A DNA stretch of 5,904 nucleotides from UBA12079 sp964608745 (GTDB taxonomy: Bacteria > Patescibacteriota > Minisyncoccia > Phycocordibacterales > UBA12079): positions 1-5,904 of the forward strand of contig CAZSPC010000027.1 in NCBI GenBank assembly GCA_964608745.1, given 5' to 3'. Shown piece by piece: positions 1 through 4,351 of the stretch (position 1 is the first letter of the stretch; every line of letters begins with the position of its first letter). The notes under the pieces are model-generated. The model was not told the origin of the DNA. It saw nothing but the letters and a program-made list of their open reading frames with translations, and made no database searches. The translations under genes and the position numbers were made by a program.

Positions 1-270
1 CTTCTCGGGTTTTTCTTTCTTAGTTTGGTTTCATAGCTATCTATTTGTTTTCTGACCCACTTAATATTTTTCTTGTATTTATCTGAGAGTTGTTTTAATG
101 TCTGTTTGCCATAAAAATATTCATTGAATATTTTGTTTACCAATCTCTGACCTCTTCTTTTCGAAGAAAACCATTTTCCACATTTTTTACATAAATATCT
201 TTGGATTCCGTTTCTTTTTGCTTTTTTAATGACATTTCTACTACCACAGAAACAACAGTTTTTTTAACAT
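1..270 (-). CDS. Transposase N-terminus (IS256-like, zinc-ribbon variant), partial, start out of frame
   Basis: This is the first 87 or so codons of a DDE-type transposase; the rest lies outside the window. Read on the minus strand from 263, it gives a zinc ribbon with CCFC (a CxxC) followed about 20 residues later by CKKC, then a basic stretch (KWFSSKRRGQR) and a likely helix-turn-helix (TLKQLSDKYKKNIKWVRKQI). This layout matches the IS256-family variant with a zinc-binding N-terminus that is common in Patescibacteria; that family assignment is from memory. The only plausible ATG (268-270) is out of frame: it runs into an A7 tract and stops after nine codons, while the transposase frame has TAA just upstream. 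Six A's instead of seven would give MLKNCCFCGS in one frame. The copy is therefore either a frameshifted remnant or uses slippage at A7. No terminal inverted repeat can be defined because the other end is missing; the element edge probably lies between 270 and 365. Confidence 0.7.
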
Positions 271-360
271 ACTTTACAATTGATTTTAGTTTATATGGAT
301 ATTATCGCTTAACAAGAATATGAAAGCGAGTTTTCAGGAGCCAGAATTGTCTATTAAGTC

Positions 361-421
361 TAATTTTTTAGGTTACCTGGTAAATAAGTCAATACAGACA
401 GGTTACCAGGTAACAAAATTA
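361..421. repeat. Palindromic element with two GTTACC-W-GGTAA(C) cores
   Basis: Two 13-nt near-palindromes, gttacctggtaaa (372-384) and gttaccaggtaac (402-414), are separated by 17 nt. Together they form a larger hairpin: 372-383 pairs with 403-414 (12 bp). After a 4-nt bulge (368-371) the stem continues with 361-367 pairing with 415-421 (taatttt/aaaatta). It lies just downstream of cca and upstream of the transposase. No T-run follows on the minus strand, so it is not a standard terminator for cca. A related core, ggtaccaggtacc, occurs at 4415-4427. The role is unknown. Confidence 0.6.
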
Positions 422-437
422 ACTATTTTTTGTTTAT

Positions 438-1904
438 TTATTTCACCCTATGTTTTTTCCGAATTTCTTTAATTTCTTCTTCTTCAGCAACATCTTTCTT
501 TTCTTTCCCTGCCTCGCCAAGAGATAACAACTCTTTTTCTGGTAACTCGGCTAATTCTAAAGCCCTTTTTTGCATATATTTTTCGGTATTTAGTGTTGGA
601 TCGTCCAAAACTTCTTCCAATAAAGCATGTAAAATCCACCCGATTCTTGGTCCAGGTTTTTCGTGTAACAACTCCATTAATTCATCTCCTTTCAACTTCA
701 ACATCCCAACAGAAACAGGATCTTTCATGGCTTGGTCAATCATTGCGTGATATTGGCGTAAACGGTAAGGTTTTTCTACCGGTCTTCCCATCCCTATTCT
801 GTCGCATGCGCGTACTTTCATTAAATCCCAAACATTGTCAGGACCCACATTTCGAATAATTCGCCGAACAGCCGACAGAGTTATCTTTTCAATATCTGAG
901 AAAAACAAGTGATTTCTCACTAATTTAACTACCACATCACTAATTTCTCTTGGAAAACGCAACCTCTTCATTATTTTTTTAGTCATCCTTGCTCCAATCA
1001 CTTCGTGTCCATAAAAAGTATTCTCTTTTTTGACTTTATCGAATCTCTTGCTGGCAGGTTTACCAATATCGTGCAATAAAGCCCCTAAACGCACATGCAA
1101 AGGCCATTCCCTATCAGCAGAATGTTGTAAAGCACGCAAGCTATGTTCCCAAACGGTATAAATATGAGCTCCTTTTTGTTTCTCTCCAAAACCTTCTTCA
1201 AGTTCTGGGATAATATATTTCAAAATATCCAATTGATTTAGCGAAATAATCCCGTCCATCGGGTTTTCAGACATAATTATTTTTACAAACTCATCTTTTA
1301 TTCTTTCGATGGCTATTTTTTTAAGGGTGTGGGAGGTTTTTTTTATAGCTTCTTCTGTATTTTTCTCTATTTTAAAACCAAGTTCAGTTTCAAACCGAAC
1401 GGCACGCAAAATCCTTAAAGCGTCTTCACCAAATCGGTCTGCTGCCCCTCCTACCGTTCTAATTATTTTGTCTTCGATGTCTTTTTGTCCATTATAGGGG
1501 TCAACCAGTTCATTTTTTAAGGGATCAAAAGCAATAGCATTCATCGTAAAATCCCTTCTTTTTAGGTCATCTTGAAGATTATCACTAAATTTAACCGAAT
1601 CGGGTCGCCTGTTGTCTGAATATTTGGATTCCAAACGATAAGGGGTTACTTCAACATTTTTAAGTGTTTCATCTTCTGTATTGTCATTCACTACCCCTAC
1701 TGTTCCATACTCGTTTTCGTAATATGTATGTTCAAAATGACTTTGTATTTCTTCTGGATTGGCATTTGTAGTAACATCCCAGTCTTTTGGTGTTCTTTCC
1801 AACAACAAATCTCTCACACACCCTCCTACTAAATACGCCTCAAAACCCGCCTTTTGCAAGGTTTTTACTATATTCAATATTTCTTTTGGTATTTTTGTTT
1901 TCAT
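438..1904 (-). CDS. cca: CCA-adding enzyme (class II tRNA nucleotidyltransferase) with HD domain
   Basis: This cytoplasmic enzyme adds or repairs the 3' CCA of tRNAs from CTP and ATP. The head domain has the class II signatures: GGCVRD (27-32), the metal-binding D41-W-D43, RRDFTMNA (116-123), and E160-D161 followed by R164, R167 and R170-F171, which belong to the nucleotide-selecting region. An HD domain follows, with WEHSL (H254), HDIGKP (H278-D279), GHEVIGA (H300) and RNHLF. The C-terminal KLKGDELMELL...GPRIGWILHALLEEVLDDP stretch (about 403-436) is also typical. A charged tail (about 455-488) makes the 488-residue protein slightly long. The ATG overlaps the toxin stop codon (ATGA, 1901-1904), so translation is probably coupled and no separate Shine-Dalgarno is evident. 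The tRNA-Arg in this window lacks an encoded CCA and would be a substrate. Whether it adds C, A or all three cannot be settled by eye; a full CCA-adding role is the default. Confidence 0.95.
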   Translation of the reverse strand: MKTKIPKEILNIVKTLQKAGFEAYLVGGCVRDLLLERTPKDWDVTTNANPEEIQSHFEHTYYENEYGTVGVVNDNTEDETLKNVEVTPYRLESKYSDNRRPDSVKFSDNLQDDLKRRDFTMNAIAFDPLKNELVDPYNGQKDIEDKIIRTVGGAADRFGEDALRILRAVRFETELGFKIEKNTEEAIKKTSHTLKKIAIERIKDEFVKIIMSENPMDGIISLNQLDILKYIIPELEEGFGEKQKGAHIYTVWEHSLRALQHSADREWPLHVRLGALLHDIGKPASKRFDKVKKENTFYGHEVIGARMTKKIMKRLRFPREISDVVVKLVRNHLFFSDIEKITLSAVRRIIRNVGPDNVWDLMKVRACDRIGMGRPVEKPYRLRQYHAMIDQAMKDPVSVGMLKLKGDELMELLHEKPGPRIGWILHALLEEVLDDPTLNTEKYMQKRALELAELPEKELLSLGEAGKEKKDVAEEEEIKEIRKKHRVK

Positions 1905-2176
1905 ACTCTTTTATTTTTGTAAACAACTGATCTATGTTCTATATTAAAAACTTTAACAATATCTTTTTTTATAGAAAAAATAACACGATAATTACCCACC
2001 CGTAATTTTCTTCGTCCTTTCAGTGAACGACGAAGCGGTTTTCCAAATGTTTCTGGGGAAGTTGTTAATTTTATTTCAATAGACTTTTTTATTTTCTCTC
2101 TATTGGTTTTAGAAAGTTTTGGAATATCCTCAGAGGCGACTTTTTCATGATATTTTATTATAAAATTTAAGCCCAT
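1901..2176 (-). CDS. RelE/ParE-superfamily toxin of a type II TA module
   Basis: This 91-residue protein has the full RelE-like pattern: a helical N-terminus with DIPKL (18-21 region), PLRRSLKGRRKLRVGNYRVIF (47-67) and a terminal strand with HRSVVYK (81-87). By eye, K57, R64, R82 and Y86 line up with the basic and tyrosine residues used by RelE to cut mRNA in the ribosomal A site, so an mRNA-interferase role is more likely than a ParE-type gyrase poison. This is family knowledge, not proof. The start lies inside the antitoxin gene (10-nt overlap, 2167-2176), in the usual antitoxin-then-toxin order. Its stop codon overlaps the cca start. No independent ribosome binding site is visible, so expression should depend on the antitoxin cistron. 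Confidence 0.9.
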   Translation of the reverse strand: MGLNFIIKYHEKVASEDIPKLSKTNREKIKKSIEIKLTTSPETFGKPLRRSLKGRRKLRVGNYRVIFSIKKDIVKVFNIEHRSVVYKNKRV

Positions 2177-2388
2177 GCTTTATTGTGAGAAATAAATTTA
2201 GCATTTTTTGTATCCCTTTTTGATGCTAACTGATCGAGAACCTGATCTTCTTCAATTTCCACAGCTAAACTGAGCAATTCGGTTGCTTTTGTTGCCTGCG
2301 GAACAGAATCTCTTTTTGATAACTTGATAAGAATATCATCAAGTTGTTCTGATAATGTTATATTTAATCTTTTTTTTGTTGTTGTCAT
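2167..2388 (-). CDS. Ribbon-helix-helix antitoxin partner of the RelE-like toxin
   Basis: This 73-residue protein begins with a short basic strand (KKRLNITLSEQLDDILIKL, residues 5-23), the usual start of a ribbon-helix-helix DNA-binding domain. A second helix follows (about 30-48), then a flexible acidic-to-basic tail ending KFISHNKAWA. Tails ending in ISH..AW are common in antitoxins paired with RelE-like toxins and would wrap the toxin; this is from family knowledge. It is first in a three-gene operon with the toxin and cca. A strong tandem repeat immediately upstream is the likely operator for autorepression. The start at 2388 has no Shine-Dalgarno, and the predicted transcription start falls at about the same base, so translation may be leaderless. 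Confidence 0.85.
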   Translation of the reverse strand: MTTTKKRLNITLSEQLDDILIKLSKRDSVPQATKATELLSLAVEIEEDQVLDQLASKRDTKNAKFISHNKAWA

Positions 2389-2394
2389 ATGTTT

Positions 2395-2416
2395 AAGTGT
2401 ATCAGAAGTGTATCAG
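2395..2416. repeat. Perfect 11-bp tandem repeat, likely RHH antitoxin operator
   Basis: The sequence aagtgtatcag occurs twice back to back (2395-2405 and 2406-2416) with no mismatch. The two copies cover the -10 element and most of the spacer of the operon promoter. Ribbon-helix-helix dimers commonly bind tandem sites spaced by about one helical turn, so this is the obvious place for the antitoxin or TA complex to repress its own promoter. Confidence 0.65.
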
Positions 2417-2423
2417 TTGTCAA
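2396..2423 (-). promoter_or_regulatory. Promoter of the antitoxin-toxin-cca operon
   Basis: On the minus strand a perfect -35 TTGACA (2418-2423) is followed after 16 nt by TACACT (2396-2401), four of six matches to TATAAT. A start site about seven bases further on would fall near 2389, next to the ATG at 2386-2388. This would give an mRNA with essentially no leader. It is inferred from sequence only. Confidence 0.6.
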
Positions 2424-2475
2424 TAGTTTTGGTGGAGTTTTCTTTTCATCATACAAGCCAGGTGTTTTTTTACTG

Positions 2476-2501
2476 AAATAACTCAACAGGTTGAGTTATT
2501 T
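2476..2501. other. Intergenic hairpin (11-bp stem) between divergent operons
   Basis: aaataactcaa (2476-2486) pairs perfectly with ttgagttattt (2491-2501) across a 4-nt loop. No T-run follows on either strand, so it is not a terminator. It sits between the TA-cca promoter and the start of the 2578 gene and could be an operator. The right arm also supplies a possible weak -35 (TTGAGT, 2491-2496), 16 nt before TATTTT (2513-2518), for the plus-strand genes. Confidence 0.45.
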
Positions 2502-2577
2502 GGATTGGTAGGTATTTTATGATAGTCTAATAGTTAGAGTAGTACAAAAAACAACCTGAAATAAAAAAGGAGAAAAA

Positions 2578-2877
2578 ATGGAATTTATTAAAAAGATTTG
2601 TAGATTTTTTGGCTTAGTTTTCTCTTTACCTCCAAAACCATCAGAAAAAAATAACGACGATACTATTAGGTATGGACTTCATAAAGTGCTTACTAAGAAA
2701 GGTATTAAAATGATTTCTTGGAAAATGGTTAAATTTAAACCCAACTCTTATGAGGTAAATCCATTTACTCGAAAAAGTATTTTGGAAATGTGCTCAGGTT
2801 GGTTAGAAAAATCTAAAGAAATTTTAAGTCGACAAAGAAAAAGTTGGCACCAATCCAAACATATTATTTTGGATTAA
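2578..2877 (+). CDS. Small basic protein, unknown function
   Basis: I do not recognise this 99-residue protein. The start is firm: AAGGAG (2567-2572) lies 5 nt before the ATG. It is strongly basic (21 Lys/Arg against 9 Asp/Glu). It opens with a short hydrophobic, aromatic stretch (residues 7-18, ICRFFGLVFSLP) that is too short for a normal transmembrane helix but could touch a membrane. A lysine-rich middle follows, then a probable helix (about 64-88) rich in Lys, Glu and Ser. The two cysteines (8 and 72) are far apart. The gene is followed directly by a second, acidic small gene whose ribosome binding site overlaps this stop codon, so the two form one operon. Nucleic-acid or membrane binding would fit the charge, but no domain supports either. 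Confidence 0.7.
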   Translation: MEFIKKICRFFGLVFSLPPKPSEKNNDDTIRYGLHKVLTKKGIKMISWKMVKFKPNSYEVNPFTRKSILEMCSGWLEKSKEILSRQRKSWHQSKHIILD

Positions 2878-2887
2878 GGAGGGTTTG

Positions 2888-3058
2888 ATGGGAAAAGATA
2901 AAAAATTTTCTTATGCTGACCAAGAACTACAAGTTTATGACTTTCGGCCATTGGCTCATCAAACAGAACAACCAATTAGTTTTTCTAATTTAATTACAGA
3001 TGATTCTGAGATTACTGATGAAAACATGATTATGGCTGATGAATATGATGATGTTTAA
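2888..3058 (+). CDS. Small acidic protein, unknown function
   Basis: This 56-residue protein starts MGKDKKFSYADQEL and ends DEYDDV. The start is supported by a near-consensus Shine-Dalgarno, AAGGAGG (2876-2882), which begins inside the TAA of the preceding gene and stands 5 nt from the ATG. It is strongly acidic (14 Asp/Glu against 4 Lys/Arg), with most acidic residues in the last 20 positions, and it has no cysteine. It looks partly disordered with an acidic tail. Co-transcription right behind a strongly basic small protein suggests the two may bind each other. A small TA-like or DNA-mimic role is possible but has no motif support. A terminator at 3145-3182 probably ends the transcript. Confidence 0.65.
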   Translation: MGKDKKFSYADQELQVYDFRPLAHQTEQPISFSNLITDDSEITDENMIMADEYDDV

Positions 3059-3144
3059 AAAAAGGTATTTGTATTTCAAAATAACAAAATAAAGGGCTTG
3101 TCACTATGCTTTTTTTACACAGGATGTCTTTATGCGAAGATGTA

Positions 3145-3182
3145 GCCCTACCACACATGATTTTTGTGGTAGGGCCTTTTTT
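3145..3182 (+). terminator. Rho-independent terminator of the two-gene small-protein operon
   Basis: gccctaccaca (3145-3155) pairs perfectly with tgtggtagggc (3165-3175) across a 9-nt loop, followed by T6 (3177-3182). It lies 87 nt after the last plus-strand stop codon. On the minus strand the same hairpin follows a tRNA-3'-end-like fragment, which resembles the units described at 3359-3417 and 3572-3632. Confidence 0.85.
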
Positions 3183-3243
3183 GTTTATAGAGGGATTCGA
3201 CCTCCGAGTCACTAAGTTTTTTCTTCCAAAGGTATTCGGCGCC

Positions 3244-3289
3244 AGTTCTAAGTAAATTACTTCGCTTCGCTCGTAATTTTCTAAGAACT
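3244..3289. repeat. Hairpin 1 of the array (17-bp imperfect stem)
   Basis: agttctaagtaaattac (3244-3260) pairs with 3273-3289 at 15 of 17 positions. The 12-nt loop is ttcgcttcgctc. The two mismatches are internal, and no T-run follows. It opens repeat unit 1. Confidence 0.7.
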
Positions 3290-3316
3290 CGCTGCTCCGC
3301 TCCGCTCGTGTTCGTC

Positions 3317-3344
3317 GCTCCTGCGTTGCTCCTGCGTTGCTCCT
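3317..3344. repeat. Tandem 11-nt repeat, 2.5 copies
   Basis: gctcctgcgtt is present at 3317-3327 and 3328-3338, with a partial copy (gctcct) at 3339-3344. The copies are identical, which points to recent slippage or duplication inside the GC-rich part of unit 1. Confidence 0.75.
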
Positions 3345-3358
3345 TCATACTCGCTTCG

Positions 3359-3385
3359 TTTCGAATCCCTCTGGGAGCTACAAAA
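3359..3385 (+). repeat. tRNA 3'-end-like 27-mer, copy 1
   Basis: The block begins tttcgaatccctctggga and runs on through gctacaaaa. It is identical to 3572-3598 except for one G/A difference. It carries a tRNA T-loop (ttcgaat), the 3' strand of a T-stem (ccctc) and an acceptor-like strand. The matching 5' T-stem (gaggg) is absent upstream, so no tRNA can fold here. A terminator-like hairpin follows at 3392. Confidence 0.75.
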
Positions 3386-3391
3386 TACAAC

Positions 3392-3425
3392 AAAACCAAA
3401 GCTGACGCTTTGGTTTTGGTTTTTT
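3392..3425 (+). terminator. Terminator-like hairpin of array unit 1
   Basis: aaaaccaaagc (3392-3402) pairs perfectly with gctttggtttt (3407-3417) around loop tgac, and T6 follows at 3420-3425. The apex aaagc-tnnc-gcttt is the same as in the hairpin at 3603-3632. No gene ends just upstream on this strand, only the tRNA-like block. Confidence 0.65.
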
Positions 3426-3450
3426 GTGCGAAAATCAACAGAACAGGACT

Positions 3451-3515
3451 CGTCCCACAGTTACTAATTATTTTTTTCGTCCTTCGGACTCAAAAATAAT
3501 AAGTACTGTTGGACG
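3451..3515. repeat. Hairpin 2 of the array (long imperfect stem)
   Basis: 3451-3482 folds against 3486-3515. The apex gtcc/ggac closes a 3-nt loop, the AT-rich middle (ttactaattattttt against aaaaataataagta) pairs with few defects, and the outer cgtcc-acag pairs with ctgt-ggacg. There is one bulge and a few mismatches. It opens repeat unit 2, in the position hairpin 1 holds in unit 1, although the stem sequences differ. Confidence 0.7.
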
Positions 3516-3571
3516 CGGCGCGGCGACAAGCCTGCTCCGCTACGCTACGCATCTTGTATACCGCCTCCGGC

Positions 3572-3598
3572 TTTCGAATCCCTCTGGAAGCTACAAAA
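3572..3598 (+). repeat. tRNA 3'-end-like 27-mer, copy 2
   Basis: This is a near-identical direct repeat of 3359-3385 (26 of 27 identical). It is also the inverted image of the 3' end of the tRNA-Arg gene at 3641-3660. As in copy 1, the 5' T-stem partner is missing, so this is a fragment and not a tRNA gene. Confidence 0.75.
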
Positions 3599-3660
3599 AC
3601 ATAATCCCATAAAGCTATCGCTTTATGGGATTTGTTTTTGTGCTTCCGGAGGGATTCGAA
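3573..3660. repeat. Near-perfect long inverted repeat mirroring the tRNA-Arg 3' end and terminator
   Basis: The left arm 3573-3615 (43 nt) matches the reverse complement of 3620-3660 (41 nt) with one mismatch and two single-base gaps, around a 4-nt centre (3616-3619, tatc). The right arm holds the T-loop, T-stem 3' strand and acceptor 3' strand of tRNA-Arg plus its trailer and terminator stem. The left arm is therefore an inverted copy of a functional gene end. Confidence 0.85.
3597..3632 (-). terminator. Terminator of tRNA-Arg
   Basis: On the minus strand the trailer after the tRNA leads into a 13-bp perfect stem (3620-3632 with 3603-3615) around a 4-nt loop. It is followed by ATG and then a T5 tract. 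The plus strand also has T's after the stem (tttgttttt), so it could terminate in both directions. Confidence 0.75.
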
Positions 3661-3712
3661 CCCCCAACGACGGTTCCGAAGACCGTTGTGATATCCATTT
3701 CACCACGGAAGC
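3641..3712 (-). tRNA. trnR: tRNA-Arg (anticodon UCG)
   Basis: The minus strand folds into a complete 72-nt cloverleaf. It has a 7-bp acceptor GCTTCCG/CGGAAGC with discriminator A, a 4-bp D-stem GTGA/TCAC with an 8-nt loop, a 5-bp anticodon stem ACGGT/ACCGT with loop CTTCGGA, a 4-nt variable region, and a T-stem GGGGG/CCCTC (one G-U pair) with loop TTCGAAT. Loop positions 34-36 give UCG (plus strand 3677-3679), which reads CGA codons of arginine. CCA is not encoded; CAAAA follows the discriminator, so the product needs the CCA-adding enzyme. It is transcribed divergently from the Nudix gene and followed by its own terminator. The 3' end is copied in inverted orientation just downstream, which could let read-through transcripts misfold. 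Confidence 0.95.
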
Positions 3713-3721
3713 ATTAAAAAT

Positions 3722-3750
3722 AGTATAGGATAGAGGGTGTTAAGTAGCAA
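3722..3750 (-). promoter_or_regulatory. Promoter of tRNA-Arg
   Basis: On the minus strand TTGCTA (3745-3750) and TATACT (3722-3727) are separated by 17 nt. A start site about 7 nt further on falls near 3715, only a few bases before the mature tRNA 5' end at 3712, which suits a tRNA transcript with a minimal leader. Confidence 0.65.
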
Positions 3751-3765
3751 GGGTTAACTATTGCT
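3746..3765. promoter_or_regulatory. Palindrome between divergent tRNA-Arg and Nudix promoters
   Basis: agcaagggttaactattgct is an imperfect 20-bp palindrome: agcaa/ttgct arms with a gttaac centre, 16 of 20 positions symmetric. It overlaps the -35 of the tRNA promoter and abuts the Nudix -35. It could be an operator; chance in AT-rich sequence is a real alternative. Confidence 0.3.
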
Positions 3766-3766
3766 T

Positions 3767-3794
3767 TTTACTTTTTTTTAGTAATAATTATAAT
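3767..3794 (+). promoter_or_regulatory. Promoter of the Nudix hydrolase gene
   Basis: A perfect -10 TATAAT (3789-3794) has TTTACT (3767-3772, four of six matches) 16 nt upstream. The transcript would have a leader of about 25 nt with the AAGGAG ribosome binding site 7 nt before the ATG at 3827. Confidence 0.6.
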
Positions 3795-3826
3795 TAGAAA
3801 CTAAAAATTTACTAAGGAGTTATAAT

Positions 3827-4351
3827 ATGAGAGAAGAAAAAGTTTTATACAACGCTGTTGTTTGTTATCTAGCACGAAATGATGAGTTTTTGATGGCATT
3901 TAAAACAGAAAAAATAGGAGCTGGTTGTTGGAATGGTTATGGAGGTGGTATTGAAACAGGTGAAACACCTGTGATGGCTACGGTTAGAGAATTTTGGGAA
4001 GAAACTCACCCAGATGAAGATAATGGTGTAGTTATTTACCCTGAAAACTTAGAAAAAATTGCTGAAATTGATTTTCATAATATGAAAAGTAATGGTGAGA
4101 TTTTCGTATGTAAGGTACATTTTTATCTTACAAATAATTGGTCTGGCGAACCAAAAGATACAAAAACAATGATAAACCCAACTTGGTTTAGTAAGGACAA
4201 TTTACCAAAAAGACTTATGCCTGCTGATCTAGATTTTTTGCCAAAAATTTTAACTGGAAAGAAAATAAAAGCCACTTATTATTACGGACCTTTCCAGAAA
4301 GAATTGATTAAAGATTCAGAGGTAGAATATGTTGATTCTTTTGAAGATTAA
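3827..4351 (+). CDS. Nudix hydrolase, MutT/MTH1-like (candidate nucleotide-pool sanitiser)
   Basis: This 174-residue cytoplasmic protein has a Nudix box: G40, five residues, E46, seven residues, then R54-E55-F56-W57-E58-E59, the Mg-binding REuxEE core. The region before it (MAFKTEKIGAGCWNGYGGGIE, about 24-43) resembles the substrate-binding segment of MTH1-type enzymes, and the later MPADLDFLPKIL (131-142) matches the MTH1 (W)MPADD..WLP motif. Such enzymes hydrolyse oxidised purine nucleoside triphosphates such as 8-oxo-dGTP to the monophosphate and pyrophosphate; the exact substrate here is inferred. The Gly normally found after the EE pair is His61, a small departure from the consensus. The start has AAGGAG 7 nt upstream and its own promoter. 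The C-terminus is about 15 residues longer than human MTH1 and ends in an acidic tail (EVEYVDSFED). Confidence 0.9.
   Translation: MREEKVLYNAVVCYLARNDEFLMAFKTEKIGAGCWNGYGGGIETGETPVMATVREFWEETHPDEDNGVVIYPENLEKIAEIDFHNMKSNGEIFVCKVHFYLTNNWSGEPKDTKTMINPTWFSKDNLPKRLMPADLDFLPKILTGKKIKATYYYGPFQKELIKDSEVEYVDSFED

Larger units (their letters stand above)
3190..3660. repeat. GC-rich, hairpin-dense repeat array built around tRNA 3'-end fragments; no protein gene seen
   Basis: This 470-bp stretch contains four copies of a tRNA T-loop/3'-stem sequence (core tcgaatccctc). Two are on the plus strand (from 3362 and 3575) and two on the minus strand (3190-3200, and 3649-3659 inside the real tRNA-Arg). Between them lie long imperfect hairpins and GC-rich repeats such as ctgctccgctmcgct (3292-3306 and 3532-3546). 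By hand count 3281-3360 is about 59% G+C, far above its flanks. Two similar units can be drawn: hairpin, ctgctccgct block, 27-nt tRNA-like block, then a terminator-like hairpin ending near gtgc. Open frames on both strands here lack ribosome binding sites and read through the tRNA-like parts, so I treat none as genes. I do not know the function; see the findings. Confidence 0.7.

Noticed and set aside
361..421. Intrinsic terminator for cca
   Set aside because: The hairpin is real, but on the minus strand the following bases are A-rich, with no T-run.
430..1947. Plus-strand open frames opposite cca
   Set aside because: They are antisense to a gene with complete family motifs and have no independent support.
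3190..3260. A further complete tRNA on the minus strand ending at 3190
   Set aside because: Only the T-loop-like 3' part is present; no acceptor, D-arm or anticodon arm pairing was found.
3148..3438. Minus-strand 96-codon open frame across the repeat array
   Set aside because: It reads through a terminator, the GC-rich repeats and tRNA-like fragments (peptides such as GIRNE come from tRNA 3'-end sequence) and has no ribosome binding site.
3308..3612. Plus-strand open frames of 62-63 codons in the array
   Set aside because: They cover the same repeats and hairpins, have no ribosome binding site or recognisable domain, and appear open because of local GC-rich composition.
3244..3640. CRISPR array
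   Set aside because: The repeats are few, of differing type and spacing, and include inverted copies; there are no regular spacers or cas genes.
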